A DNA stretch of 64,000 nt, taken from positions 186,001-250,000 of the forward strand of contig NZ_CANMXL010000003.1 in NCBI RefSeq assembly GCF_947501905.1. Direction: 5' to 3'. The translations under genes were made by a program, and so were the position numbers. Under the pieces are notes generated by a model that had not been told where the DNA came from, made no database searches, and saw only the letters and a list, made by a program, of their open reading frames with translations. How positions within the stretch are numbered: the first letter of the stretch is position 1; each line of letters begins with the position of its first letter. The DNA comes from an uncultured Winogradskyella sp. (GTDB taxonomy: Bacteria; Bacteroidota; Bacteroidia; Flavobacteriales; Flavobacteriaceae). Of this stretch, positions 44,926-54,240 are shown piece by piece.

Positions 44926-45672
44926 ATGAAAAAGAAATTAGAATCAGAATTAATTAGCATAGCGCATAGGATTCTAAAATTAACAGGGAAAGAAGATATC
45001 AATCGTATGCACGAAGAGGTTGCTGCATTGTATGAAAAACTCACGGTTTTAAAATTTGCGCAAGAAAATTTTGAAGACGATATTCCAACAATTGGCAACG
45101 ATTCTTCATTTTTTGGGATGTTAGATACGGCATTCAATAATAGGATTAGTGATAATATTGAAATTGAAAACAAGGTCTATGTGGATATGGACGAGCGTGA
45201 AAACGAGCGCATCATTGAACCTGTGATGAACAAAATTAAAGACATGGTAGCCTTTATGCCAGAAGAAGATGAGGTTGTTGAAGAAACACCAAAGGCAAGT
45301 TCTAATGGACAGCAGACAAAGACAGTAGAGTTTGAAACTATAACTCAAGATTTTGCTAATATTCCCGAGTTTGAACCTATTGAAGATGCTCAAAAACGAG
45401 AAGCAGAAAACAAAGTAAAGTCCTTAAATGACAAACTAAAATCAGGTGGATTACAGATTGGTCTTAATGATAAAATTGCGTTTATAAAACATTTGTTCGA
45501 TGGAAAGAATGAAGATTATGACCGTGTTATATCTCAAATAAATACATCCACAACTTTACAAGAAGCGGAAGACTTTATACATCAATTAGTAAAACCTGAT
45601 TACAATAACTGGGAAGGAAAAGAGGAATATGAAGAACGTTTTCTTGAGATTGTAGAAGGTAAATTCAACTAA
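44926..45672 (+). CDS. Conserved hypothetical protein
   Basis: A 248-residue soluble protein, acidic, with helical N-terminal part (1-100), an acidic low-complexity linker (about 108-135) and a C-terminal segment with LNDKIAFIKHLFDG and EEYEERFLEIVEGKF. This C-terminal end is the recognisable part of a family found across Bacteroidota, but I know of no assigned function. It heads a plus-strand run with DoxX, rsmI and uracil-DNA glycosylase genes (3-nt gap to the next gene). Confidence 0.7.
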   Translation: MKKKLESELISIAHRILKLTGKEDINRMHEEVAALYEKLTVLKFAQENFEDDIPTIGNDSSFFGMLDTAFNNRISDNIEIENKVYVDMDERENERIIEPVMNKIKDMVAFMPEEDEVVEETPKASSNGQQTKTVEFETITQDFANIPEFEPIEDAQKREAENKVKSLNDKLKSGGLQIGLNDKIAFIKHLFDGKNEDYDRVISQINTSTTLQEAEDFIHQLVKPDYNNWEGKEEYEERFLEIVEGKFN

Positions 45673-45675
45673 AAT

Positions 45676-46032
45676 ATGCTGACCAAAAAAATTATTTACT
45701 GGGTGGCCACTGCTGTCCTTTGTGGCATTATGCTTTATTCTGCTCAAATGTATTTCAGAAATACCGAGATGGCAGAAGGTTATTTTGAAGCATTAAATTA
45801 CCCTACGTATTTCGTAATCCCGCTTGCGGTTTTAAAAGTGCTTGGTGTTATTATGGTTTTATGGCGAAAGAGCCAATGGCTCACTGAATGGGCTTATGCT
45901 GGTTTCTTTTTTGACTTAGTGTTAGCTATTGCAGCACATCATTATGCGGGTCATGGCGTTATAGGTTTTTCATTATACGCTTTAATTGCATTGTTTCCAT
46001 CGTATTTTTTAGGAAAGTATATCCGCGATTAA
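45676..46032 (+). CDS. DoxX-like four-helix membrane protein
   Basis: A 118-residue integral membrane protein with four hydrophobic helices (about 5-23, 44-62, 68-88, 94-111). The GIMLYSAQMYF start, YPTYFVIPLAVLKVLGV and AAHHYAGHG segments fit the DoxX-like family. The function of small DoxX members is poorly defined. It lies tightly between the hypothetical gene and rsmI (1 nt). Confidence 0.75.
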   Translation: MLTKKIIYWVATAVLCGIMLYSAQMYFRNTEMAEGYFEALNYPTYFVIPLAVLKVLGVIMVLWRKSQWLTEWAYAGFFFDLVLAIAAHHYAGHGVIGFSLYALIALFPSYFLGKYIRD

Positions 46033-46033
46033 T

Positions 46034-46705
46034 ATGTCTAAACTCTATCTTGTACCTACGCCGATTGGCAATTTAAAAGATATGACGTTTAGAGCTGTTG
46101 AGGTACTGAATGACGTTGATTTAATTCTAGCAGAAGACACACGTACTTCGGGAAAACTCTTAAAACACTTTGATATTACTACCCAAATGCAAAGTCACCA
46201 TATGCATAATGAGCATAAAACGGTCACGCACTTAGTAGAAAAATTAAAATCCGGATTATCAATTGCTATTATTAGTGATGCTGGTACACCAGCCATATCT
46301 GACCCTGGATTTTTATTAACCCGCGCTTGTGTAGAAAATAATATTGAGGTTGAATGTTTGCCAGGTGCTACAGCTTTTGTACCAGCTCTAGTCAATAGTG
46401 GTTTGCCAAACGATAAATTTGTATTTGAAGGCTTTTTGCCTGTAAAAAAAGGCCGCCAGACACGGTTATTATTGCTTGCAGAAGAAACTAGAACCATGAT
46501 TTTTTACGAAAGCCCACATAAACTAGTCAAAACTTTAGGGCATTTTACTGAATATTTTGGCGATGAACGACAAGTTTCTGTATCGAGAGAACTTACTAAA
46601 CTCTATGAGGAAACTGTTCGTGGAACAGCAAAAGAGGTTTTGGAATATTATACCAATAAACCACCAAAGGGTGAAATTGTGATTATCGTTGGCGGAAAGA
46701 AATGA
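46034..46705 (+). CDS. rsmI: 16S rRNA 2'-O-ribose C1402 methyltransferase
   Basis: This 223-residue SAM enzyme methylates C1402 of 16S rRNA. The N terminus LYLVPTPIGNLKDMTFRAV and AEDTRTSGKLLKHF, SDAGTPAISDPGFLL, LPGATAFVPALVNSGLP and the FYESPHKL motif are diagnostic. It lacks the C-terminal extension of some longer RsmI proteins. It overlaps the glycosylase start by 4 nt. Confidence 0.95.
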   Translation: MSKLYLVPTPIGNLKDMTFRAVEVLNDVDLILAEDTRTSGKLLKHFDITTQMQSHHMHNEHKTVTHLVEKLKSGLSIAIISDAGTPAISDPGFLLTRACVENNIEVECLPGATAFVPALVNSGLPNDKFVFEGFLPVKKGRQTRLLLLAEETRTMIFYESPHKLVKTLGHFTEYFGDERQVSVSRELTKLYEETVRGTAKEVLEYYTNKPPKGEIVIIVGGKK

Positions 46706-47277
46706 TGGAAGAGTTACTACATAACATCAGTCAATGTAACATTTGTAAAGCGTATTTACCTCTAGGTCCACGACCAGTAGCAACAGCGCATATCAATTCT
46801 AAAATTATAATTATTGGTCAAGCACCAGGTACTAAAGTTCATGAATCTGGTATTCCTTGGGATGACCAAAGCGGTAAAAAATTGAGGCAATGGCTTAATG
46901 TTACAGATGCTCAATTTTACAACACTGAAAATTTTGCCATTATTCCTATGGGGTTTTGTTATCCAGGAAAAGGAAAAACAGGAGATTTACCACCTCGACC
47001 AGAATGTGCACCACAATGGCATGAGCAGCTATTAGATAAAATGCCCAATGTAGAATTGATTATTTTAATTGGTGCTTATGCTCAGAAATATTACTTAAAA
47101 GATAAAGCTAAACGGACTTTAACCGAAACCGTTGGTGAATACAAAAGTTACTTGCCTAAATATTTCCCGATTCCGCATCCCTCACCAACCAATCGATTTT
47201 GGCGTGCTAAAAACCCTTGGTTTGAGGAGCTGATTGTGTCAGAGTTGCAGGAGAAGGTTAAAGCTATTTTAAAATAA
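46702..47277 (+). CDS. Uracil-DNA glycosylase family protein
   Basis: This 191-residue protein has the water-activating motif IIIGQAPGTKVHESGIPWDDQSGKKLR (about 33-59) and the C-terminal IPHPSPTNRFW loop, which inserts into DNA. Cysteines in CNIC (11-14) near the N terminus recall 4Fe-4S family-4 enzymes, though the remaining cluster ligands are not obvious. It removes uracil from DNA in base-excision repair. It starts with ATGATG and overlaps rsmI by 4 nt. Confidence 0.85.
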   Translation: MMEELLHNISQCNICKAYLPLGPRPVATAHINSKIIIIGQAPGTKVHESGIPWDDQSGKKLRQWLNVTDAQFYNTENFAIIPMGFCYPGKGKTGDLPPRPECAPQWHEQLLDKMPNVELIILIGAYAQKYYLKDKAKRTLTETVGEYKSYLPKYFPIPHPSPTNRFWRAKNPWFEELIVSELQEKVKAILK

Positions 47278-47302
47278 AACCTCACCATTTCTGGCAAGGT
47301 TT
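47277..47302. terminator. Possible bidirectional terminator
   Basis: The stem AAACCT...AGGTTT with inner CCA/TGG and a symmetric CA/CA mismatch lies between the convergent glycosylase and carboxymuconolactone-type genes. The T tract is weak. Confidence 0.5.
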
Positions 47303-47358
47303 AATTTATATCTAATAGCGACTTGTATTAATAGGAATCAAAGTAAGTGGTCTAGAGC

Positions 47359-47961
47359 CTAATACCTACTTCCATCATGCTTCCCAACCTCAAAACCATG
47401 TTTACCTAAGTATTGGTTTCCACTTTCAACAGCACCTTCTTCAATATTGGTTCCCATAGAATCATTCCAACGGTTAAGATATCCAAACAGTGAAATAACG
47501 CCAAGCATTTCTACGATTTCGCCTTCATCCCAATGTTTGTATAAACGTTCTTTAATTTCAGCATCAACTGCGTTTGGTACCATTGACGCTTGTAAAGAAA
47601 AATCAAGTGCAGCGCGTTCTGCCTCAGAAAAGGCAGGATGTGTACGGTATTCCCAAATGTTATCTAATTGCTCTTGCTCTGCGCCATAACGTTCAGCAGC
47701 TCTAATAGCGTGCGCCTGGCAATAACGGCAACCGGTAGAGTTACTACTTACCCAAGCAATCATACGTTTTAAGGCCGAGGTTACACGACCCTCGTTAGCC
47801 ATAACTGCTTTATTAAGGTTTATAAATGCTTTACTTATTGCGGGTCTGCGCTGCATGGTTAATACAGAATTTGGACAAAACCCAAGAGTTTCGTTAAAGA
47901 ATTCTGCCAATTCTTTAGTTTCTAAATCGTGTTCCGGAGATAACGGAGTTACTAATGCCAT
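47359..47961 (-). CDS. Carboxymuconolactone decarboxylase/AhpD-like protein
   Basis: This 200-residue protein has the CxxC-X3-H motif in GCRYCQAHAIRAAERYG (Cys pair about residues 78-81), the redox core of AhpD-like peroxidases. It probably participates in peroxide handling. The substrate is unknown. It is divergent from an OsmC-family gene across a repeat-rich intergenic region, which makes shared control by oxidative stress plausible. Confidence 0.82.
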   Translation of the reverse strand: MALVTPLSPEHDLETKELAEFFNETLGFCPNSVLTMQRRPAISKAFINLNKAVMANEGRVTSALKRMIAWVSSNSTGCRYCQAHAIRAAERYGAEQEQLDNIWEYRTHPAFSEAERAALDFSLQASMVPNAVDAEIKERLYKHWDEGEIVEMLGVISLFGYLNRWNDSMGTNIEEGAVESGNQYLGKHGFEVGKHDGSRY

Positions 47962-47970
47962 AGTTTTAAA

Positions 47971-48088
47971 AAGTACTTAAAGTTTGAGATGTCTAAAGTA
48001 CTTAAAGTACACTTGCGTTGCAAACTAAACTTTAGTACACTTTAATCTTTTTAAACCATTTTAACTTGTTAACTTTAGACACTTATAA
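47971..48088. repeat. Repeats with AAGTACTT palindromes between AhpD-like and OsmC genes
   Basis: A 13-mer AAGTACTTAAAGT occurs at 47971-47983 and 47996-48008, 25 nt apart. Related motifs AACTTTAGTACACTTTAA (48028-48045) and AACTTTAGACACTTATAA (48071-48088) follow. The core AAGTACTT is itself a palindrome. The array fills the divergent promoter region of two probable redox genes. Confidence 0.6.
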
Positions 48089-48104
48089 TTTAGAAACTTT
48101 AAAC

Positions 48105-48536
48105 ATGGCAGATAAAATCACAACACATTGGAAAGGAGGCTTAACCTTTGAGTCGGATAATCCAAGCGGAAAAACTGTAGTTATGGATACTAATATTGAA
48201 GGCCAAGACGAGCGTTTTGGCTTATCGCCCAAAGCCATGATGTTATCGTCATTAGCAGGATGCTCGGCGTTGGATGTGATTTCAATTTTAGAGAAAATGA
48301 AATCGCCAATAGACGATTTTAAGATTGAAGTTTCTGGTGAGTTAACCGATGAACACCCAAGGTATTATCATTCGGTAGTTGTAGGTTACCATTTTTATGG
48401 CTCAGACTTAGATAAGAAAAAGTGCGAAAAAGCAGTTCAGTTATCTATTGATAAATACTGCGGCGTTATGGAAATGTTTAGGCAGTTTGCTAAAATTGAA
48501 ACCAACAATCATTTTCATATTGCCACAAAAAGATAG
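48105..48536 (+). CDS. OsmC-family peroxide-resistance-like protein
   Basis: I start at 48105 (143 residues, MADKITTHWKGGLTF); an earlier in-frame ATG at 48066 adds only a 13-residue tail with no family match and lies inside the repeat region. The protein keeps the redox cysteines of the OsmC/Ohr family: one in LSSLAGCSALDVI (about 58) and one in YCGVMEMF (about 123). It probably reduces organic hydroperoxides. It is divergent from the AhpD-like gene and 13 nt before recJ. Confidence 0.85.
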   Translation: MADKITTHWKGGLTFESDNPSGKTVVMDTNIEGQDERFGLSPKAMMLSSLAGCSALDVISILEKMKSPIDDFKIEVSGELTDEHPRYYHSVVVGYHFYGSDLDKKKCEKAVQLSIDKYCGVMEMFRQFAKIETNNHFHIATKR

Positions 48537-48549
48537 ACCTTTTTAGACT

Positions 48550-50241
48550 ATGCGTTGGACTATAAAGCCAAAACCAGATTCTGATAAAGTTAAGGCACTA
48601 ATGACGTCACTTCAAGTTGATGAAACTGTGGCGACATTATTATTGCAACGCGGCATTGAGACTTATAACGCTGCAAAGACTTTTTTTAGACCAAGTTTTG
48701 ATGATTTGCACGACCCATTTCTTATGAAAGATATGGACAAAGCTGTTGAACGCATTGAAAAAGCTATAGCGAATGCTGAAAATATTTTGGTGTATGGCGA
48801 TTATGATGTTGATGGCACAACTTCTGTAGCTTTAATGTTTTCTTACCTAAAAACAAAAACAGAACATGTTGCGACATACATCCCTGACCGTTATGATGAA
48901 GGTTATGGGGTGTCTTATAAAGGAATTGATTTTGCTGAAGACAATGACTTCTCGTTAATTATTGCGCTTGATTGTGGCATTAAGGCTATTGATAAAGTAG
49001 CTTATGCTAAAGAAAAAGGGATTGATTTTATTATCTGCGACCATCACAGGCCAAGTAATACTATCCCAGATGCTGTTGCGGTCTTAGACCCAAAACGAAG
49101 CGATTGCAACTATCCATTTAAAGAACTTTGTGGTTGTGGCGTTGGGTTTAAGTTAATTTGTGCTTTAGCTGAAAAAGATGATCAAACTCCAGAAGATTTA
49201 GTCCAATATTTAGATTTAGTTGCCACAGCAATCGGTGCTGATATTGTACCTATCATAGGAGAAAATAGGGCATTAGCTTATTTTGGATTGCAGGTGATTA
49301 ATAGTAATACAAGACCAGGCATGAAGGCCATTATTGCTGAGGTTAAAAAGGATGAATTAACCATAACAGATGTCGTTTTTATAATTGCACCACGCATTAA
49401 TGCCGCAGGACGAATGAAACACGGCAATCATGCTGTAACTCTACTCACAGAAACCGATTTTAATCTTGCTGCAGAATATGCAGTTGACATAGACCAGTAC
49501 AATACAGACCGTCGAGAAACTGATAAACGAATTACTGAAGAAGCTTTAATTCAAATTGAAGATAATAACGAAAAAGACCGTTTTACAACTGTTGTTTATG
49601 ACGAAAATTGGCACAAAGGTGTGATTGGTATTGTGGCGTCACGATTAACCGAAACCTATTACAGACCTACATTAGTATTTACTAAAAGTGGCGATAAGTT
49701 AGCGGCATCTGCACGCTCAGTAAAAGGCTTTGACGTGTATAATGCATTAGAAGCTTGTTCAGAGCATATTGAGCAATTTGGAGGACATAAATACGCAGCA
49801 GGTTTAACATTATTGCCTGAAAATTACGAAGCCTTTAAAGCAAAGTTTGAAGCCGTTGTAAAGGAAAGTATTGACCCCAAACTACTAACACCAGAATTAA
49901 AAATAGATTCAGAAATTAATCTCAATGAAATAGATAATAAACTTTATAGAATCTTAAGTCAATTTGCACCTTTTGGCCCAGGAAATATGACCCCAGTTTT
50001 TATGACACAAGGTATTAGAGATACTGGTTGGGGAAAATGTGTTGGTGAAGATGATAAGCATTTACGATTTACAGCAACGCAAAATGCAAATGAGAAGATA
50101 GTATGTATTGGTTTTGGCCTTGGTGATAAATTAGACTTGATAAAAGATAGAAAAACTTTTAACGCAGCTTATACCATTGATGAAAACCATTGGAATGGTA
50201 ATGTAAGCCTACAGTTGAAATTGAAAGATATTAAAGTATAA
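48550..50241 (+). CDS. recJ: Single-stranded-DNA-specific exonuclease RecJ
   Basis: At 563 residues this is standard. It degrades 5' single-stranded DNA in recombination and repair. DHH-family motifs are visible: YGDYDVDGTTS, ALDCGIKA, CDHHRP and GADIVP. The DHHA1 domain contains the GGHKYAAGL motif (about 414-422) and the OB domain closes the protein. Two nt separate its stop from the MFS start. Confidence 0.95.
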   Translation: MRWTIKPKPDSDKVKALMTSLQVDETVATLLLQRGIETYNAAKTFFRPSFDDLHDPFLMKDMDKAVERIEKAIANAENILVYGDYDVDGTTSVALMFSYLKTKTEHVATYIPDRYDEGYGVSYKGIDFAEDNDFSLIIALDCGIKAIDKVAYAKEKGIDFIICDHHRPSNTIPDAVAVLDPKRSDCNYPFKELCGCGVGFKLICALAEKDDQTPEDLVQYLDLVATAIGADIVPIIGENRALAYFGLQVINSNTRPGMKAIIAEVKKDELTITDVVFIIAPRINAAGRMKHGNHAVTLLTETDFNLAAEYAVDIDQYNTDRRETDKRITEEALIQIEDNNEKDRFTTVVYDENWHKGVIGIVASRLTETYYRPTLVFTKSGDKLAASARSVKGFDVYNALEACSEHIEQFGGHKYAAGLTLLPENYEAFKAKFEAVVKESIDPKLLTPELKIDSEINLNEIDNKLYRILSQFAPFGPGNMTPVFMTQGIRDTGWGKCVGEDDKHLRFTATQNANEKIVCIGFGLGDKLDLIKDRKTFNAAYTIDENHWNGNVSLQLKLKDIKV

Positions 50242-50244
50242 AAT

Positions 50245-51513
50245 TTGGCAAAACACGATCCATACGCTGCATTAAGATTTAGAGAATTCAATATTTTTTT
50301 GTTAGTACGCTTTGCACTAATTTTTGCTTGGTCTATGCAATTTGTGGTTATAGAATGGCAAGTATATTCTCTTACAAATAATGAATTAAGCCTAGGGATT
50401 ATTGGTGCTTGTGAGTTTATTCCAGCCTTTTTTATGGCACCTTTTGCAGGGCATATTGTAGATAGAAAAGAAAAACGAAATCTTTTCGCATTGTTAATTG
50501 TATTGTTTTCCCTCATAAGTTTTGGATTGTTTTGGCTTACTACTGAAACTATTGAAAACTCTTGGGAAACATCACAAATAGTTTTAGGAATCTATTGTTT
50601 AGTATTTTTTGGAGGTTTATTGCGAGCGTTTTTTAGTCCAACAGTGTTTTCTTTAGTGGCACTTTTGGTTCCTAAATCTATCTACCCAAACGCCGCTACA
50701 TGGAGCAGTAGTACTTGGAAAGGGGCTGCGGTCACCGGGGCTTTAATCGGAGGGTTTTTAATAGCCGGTATAGGAGTAAACTATACATTAGGAATCATTT
50801 TTTTACTAGTTATGGTTGCTTTACTTATAGTTTTTTTCATCAAAAGAAAGCCAATACTCAACAAAAAAATTGGTGAGTCAGTAAAAGAGAGCCTCAAAAG
50901 CGGTTTGCAATTTGTATTTAATGATAAAGTAATTCTCGGTGCTTTGACCTTAGATATGATTTCAGTTTTATTTGGAGGGGCAGTTGCTATTTTTGCTGTA
51001 TTTGCAAAAGATATTTTAGATGCTGGACCAAAAGGGTTTGGGATATTAAACGCCGCATTGTCTTCAGGAAGTATAATTACAATGCTAGCAACAACCTATA
51101 TCCCAATTACAAAAAATACTGGAAAAAAACTACTTGTTTCAGTCTTTGGGTTTGGCATTTGTATGATAATTTTTGGAGCATCAAAATTAATGTGGTTAAG
51201 TGTAATTGCGCTATTTATGGCTGGTGTTTTTGATGGTATCTCTATGGTTGTCCGTCAAACCATTCTGCAGCTTAAAACGCCTGATGAAATGAGAGGTAGA
51301 GTAGGTGCTGTAAACTCAATGTTTGTAGGCTCATCAAATGAGTTGGGAGCTTTAGAAAGTGGAATTGCCGCAAGGATTTTTGGAGCGCCTTTAGCTGTTA
51401 TGCTTGGTGGTACAGTTACCCTAATTGTTGTGACCGTAATGAATTTCAGAAATAGGCCACTTCGAGAGTTAGACTTAACTAATGATATTGAAGCTCATGA
51501 AAAAGTAGAATAA
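50245..51513 (+). CDS. MFS transporter
   Basis: This 422-residue transporter has about 12 TM helices. Motif A lies in GHIVDRKEKRN (about 72-82). The start is a TTG codon (TTGGCAAAACAC); no ATG lies before the conserved KHDPYAALRFREF N terminus. It resembles the enterobactin/macrolide-like exporters of the MFS_3 group, but the cargo is unknown. It directly follows recJ and converges on the sulfatase gene with stops 5 nt apart. Confidence 0.83.
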   Translation: MAKHDPYAALRFREFNIFLLVRFALIFAWSMQFVVIEWQVYSLTNNELSLGIIGACEFIPAFFMAPFAGHIVDRKEKRNLFALLIVLFSLISFGLFWLTTETIENSWETSQIVLGIYCLVFFGGLLRAFFSPTVFSLVALLVPKSIYPNAATWSSSTWKGAAVTGALIGGFLIAGIGVNYTLGIIFLLVMVALLIVFFIKRKPILNKKIGESVKESLKSGLQFVFNDKVILGALTLDMISVLFGGAVAIFAVFAKDILDAGPKGFGILNAALSSGSIITMLATTYIPITKNTGKKLLVSVFGFGICMIIFGASKLMWLSVIALFMAGVFDGISMVVRQTILQLKTPDEMRGRVGAVNSMFVGSSNELGALESGIAARIFGAPLAVMLGGTVTLIVVTVMNFRNRPLRELDLTNDIEAHEKVE

Positions 51514-51517
51514 AATA

Positions 51518-52831
51518 TTAATTCCTTATTTCATTAACTCTATCAATTAACTCATTTAAAGCATCACTATCATCTTGACTAAGTGGCAATTGATTTACGT
51601 TTAATAGATTTGTATTTTCAAATGGGTCAGTGCTAAGATTAAACAAACGCTCATTGCCGTTATCGAAATACATATATTTATGAGTGGAATTTCTAACGGT
51701 ATAATCTTGCGCGCCAATTGGCCCTCTTTCTGCATAAATATACTCTCGCCTATTTGCGTTAGTTGAAGAGAGTAAATCTTTAAAGCTTTTACTGTCATTT
51801 ATTTCAGGTGTTGAGTTCCCTGCTAATTCAGAAATAGTAGCAAATAAGTCCGTTGAGTTGATTAATGCATTTTCAACTGCATTTACTCGTGTAACATCTT
51901 TGCCAGATATAATCATTGGGACATTAATACCGCCATTAAAAATAGAGCCTTTTGCTCTTGAGCTTAAATAGTCCTGAGCGGTTTCACCTGGTGTACCATT
52001 ATCACCAATAAAAATTATAACTGTATTTTCTCTTTCCGTATGACTCATAGAACTAAGTAGATTCCCTATCTCTGTATCCATAGCTTCAAGCATAGCCATA
52101 TAGTAAGGCAATGGATTAGCATCAATGCTAGCTTGGTCAGTAGGTAAGCTTCCTAGACTGTGTAAATTACTTGGAGGTAAATGAAAAGGTGTGTGAGGTG
52201 CATTATATGCAAGCCATAAAAACCAAGGCTGTGTTTGTTGATCAACCCAATTTATAGCTAAGTCTGTAAATTTTGTTGTTGTATATTCTGAAGAGGTAGT
52301 TGTTTGTTGATTTTCGGTTAAATTCCAACTAGTATAAGACTGCACACCACCACTTAATAAACCTGCATAATATCCTATACCCATATTTGTTGGATGGCTA
52401 GCATCATTATTTGCCAAATGCCATTTACCAACAACTGCATGGCTGTAGCCAGTATTCGTATTATCTAAATGCGATTGTAAAGAGACCTCAGAGAGTGGCA
52501 TTACATCTCCAACTTCAGTAACACCAGTTCTAAATCCATACTTACCCGTTATAATACTACCTCGTGTTGGTGTACATGTTGGATTTGACCAGAAATTATT
52601 AAATCGTATTCCAGTATTCATCATTGCTTGCAGATTGGGCATATTTGGTTTTACACTTCCTATGTTGTAGTTAGGCGTTGCGTCTAAACCCATATCATCA
52701 GCGATGATTAAAAGGATATTTGGTTTTTCGGTTTGAGGAGATGGATTTGTGATATCAGAATCATCTGAATTTTGGCAAGTAGTTGAGAGTATAAATATTA
52801 AAGTGGTAATAGTAATTGAGCGAAATTTCAT
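51518..52831 (-). CDS. Sulfatase (arylsulfatase-type) lipoprotein
   Basis: The 437-residue protein has a lipobox-like signal end (LSTTC, Cys19). The S1-family formylglycine motif is CTPTRGS with Cys86 as the residue to be oxidised. Metal-binding Asp residues lie in LLIIADDMG and VIFIGDNGTPGETAQ, and GKWHLA is also present. It cleaves sulfate esters, most likely on marine polysaccharides, in the periplasm or at the surface. It needs a formylglycine-generating enzyme or anSME, not seen in the window. Confidence 0.92.
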   Translation of the reverse strand: MKFRSITITTLIFILSTTCQNSDDSDITNPSPQTEKPNILLIIADDMGLDATPNYNIGSVKPNMPNLQAMMNTGIRFNNFWSNPTCTPTRGSIITGKYGFRTGVTEVGDVMPLSEVSLQSHLDNTNTGYSHAVVGKWHLANNDASHPTNMGIGYYAGLLSGGVQSYTSWNLTENQQTTTSSEYTTTKFTDLAINWVDQQTQPWFLWLAYNAPHTPFHLPPSNLHSLGSLPTDQASIDANPLPYYMAMLEAMDTEIGNLLSSMSHTERENTVIIFIGDNGTPGETAQDYLSSRAKGSIFNGGINVPMIISGKDVTRVNAVENALINSTDLFATISELAGNSTPEINDSKSFKDLLSSTNANRREYIYAERGPIGAQDYTVRNSTHKYMYFDNGNERLFNLSTDPFENTNLLNVNQLPLSQDDSDALNELIDRVNEIRN

Positions 52832-52891
52832 AAATACATTTTTAATTAAGACCTTAAAAGACCATTTAGGTTTAATTATTAAAAGAAATCT

Positions 52892-53662
52892 TTAATATTT
52901 TTTCAACTCAAATGATTCTCCATCAAATTCGCCATAGGTAAAATATTGAATCCAATCGCCTAAGTTTATGTATTTTGATTTTTCATTTAGTGGAATTTCA
53001 AGAGGTAAATGTCTATGGCCGAAGACAAAATAATCACGGTGCTTCTCTTCTAGTTTTTTACGACTATAAACGGCAAGCCATTCATTGTCTTCACCTAAAA
53101 ATTTAGCATCGTCATCACCTGAAATCAGTTTGTTTTTCACTGAGAAATATTGAGCAATGCGCATACCAATATCTGGATGCCCCCAACGAAATAGCCATTT
53201 AAAAAACGGACTTAAAAAGATTTTTTTCATGCGTTTATAGCCTTTGTCCCCAGGACCAAGACCATCACCATGACCAATAAAAAAATCTTTATTGCCCAGT
53301 TTAAATTCTTGAGGTTTATGATAAACAGGAATGCCTAATTCTTCTTCAAAGTAACCGTTCATCCATAAGTCATGATTACCCACGAAATAATGAATAGGAA
53401 TGCCAGAATCTGAAATCTCAGCAAGTTTGCCCAAGGTTCTTGTAAACCCTTTAGGAACTACGGTTTTGTATTCAAACCAAAAATCGAATAAATCACCTAA
53501 AAGAAAAATGGCAGCAGCATCTCCCTTAACTTCATCTAACCAAGCTACAAATTTTTGTTCTCGAGGACGAGAAGCTTCCATAGTTGGCGCACCTAAATGA
53601 TTGTCTGAAGCAAAATAGATTTTCTTGCCTTTTGGAATTTCTATGTGATGACTATTACTCAT
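52892..53662 (-). CDS. lpxH: UDP-2,3-diacylglucosamine diphosphatase (LpxH-like)
   Basis: I start at 53662 (256 residues, MSNSHHIEIPKGKKIYFASDNHLG) because the longer frame adds nothing conserved and this ATG overlaps the queD stop by 8 nt. The calcineurin-like phosphoesterase motifs are all present: SDNHLG, GDLFDFWFE, GNHD, GHGDG and FGHRH. It hydrolyses UDP-2,3-diacylglucosamine to lipid X in lipid A synthesis at the inner membrane face. Confidence 0.88.
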   Translation of the reverse strand: MSNSHHIEIPKGKKIYFASDNHLGAPTMEASRPREQKFVAWLDEVKGDAAAIFLLGDLFDFWFEYKTVVPKGFTRTLGKLAEISDSGIPIHYFVGNHDLWMNGYFEEELGIPVYHKPQEFKLGNKDFFIGHGDGLGPGDKGYKRMKKIFLSPFFKWLFRWGHPDIGMRIAQYFSVKNKLISGDDDAKFLGEDNEWLAVYSRKKLEEKHRDYFVFGHRHLPLEIPLNEKSKYINLGDWIQYFTYGEFDGESFELKKY

Positions 53663-54107
53663 TATCTGAAGCAAACCATTCTGCAAAAGATGTGGCTGTT
53701 TCTTGAAGTTTTAATGAATGCAGTTGAATATTTGAGGGTAAATGTTTTTTGATTTTTTCGGCAAAGTCAATTACCATCATTTCACTTGTTGGCTGATAAT
53801 CTACCAAAAGCACATTATGGCCTCTGTTTTTTAACTCTTTAGCTAACTCAACATGAGGTGTATTTTTATTAAACACAGTGGCATGGTCAAAAACATCAAC
53901 AATTTCAGCTTTTACTATTTTTTTGAGGTCACCAAAATCGATAACCATTCCAAACTTTACATTTGATGTATCTGAAATAGGGACACCGATAACAGTAACA
54001 TCTAATCTATAGCTATGCCCATGTACGTTTTTACATTTGCCGTCATAACCGTAAAGCGCATGACCAGTTTCAAAAGAAAATTGTTTGGTGATTCTAATTT
54101 TACTCAT
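53655..54107 (-). CDS. queD: 6-carboxytetrahydropterin synthase (QueD)
   Basis: This 150-residue T-fold enzyme makes 6-carboxytetrahydropterin in queuosine synthesis. Zinc ligands are His16 (FETGHAL) and His29/His31 (NVHGHSY). Cys25 in GKCKNVHGH is the catalytic Cys. It overlaps the upstream 33-residue ORF (TAATG) and the downstream lpxH start, giving a compact three-gene unit. Confidence 0.9.
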   Translation of the reverse strand: MSKIRITKQFSFETGHALYGYDGKCKNVHGHSYRLDVTVIGVPISDTSNVKFGMVIDFGDLKKIVKAEIVDVFDHATVFNKNTPHVELAKELKNRGHNVLLVDYQPTSEMMVIDFAEKIKKHLPSNIQLHSLKLQETATSFAEWFASDNE

Positions 54108-54208
54108 TATCTACGACCTTTTCTTTTGTTTACAAAATATACAATAACAAGCACTAACCCTAGTAAAAGGAACAAGCCATTTCCACTAAAAAAACTTAAG
54201 ATATCCAT
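54107..54208 (-). CDS. Putative 33-residue membrane protein coupled to queD
   Basis: This short ORF was found by reading the minus strand. It encodes 33 residues: MDILSFFSGNG, a hydrophobic helix LFLLLGLVLVIVYFV (about 12-26) and the basic tail NKRKGRR. The topology is one membrane helix with an inside-positive end. Its stop overlaps the queD ATG (TAATG), the pattern of translational coupling. No function is known and it is too short for homology-based calling by eye. Confidence 0.55.
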   Translation of the reverse strand: MDILSFFSGNGLFLLLGLVLVIVYFVNKRKGRR

Positions 54209-54240
54209 ATTTATAATTTAATGTCGATATATAGTCAAAT

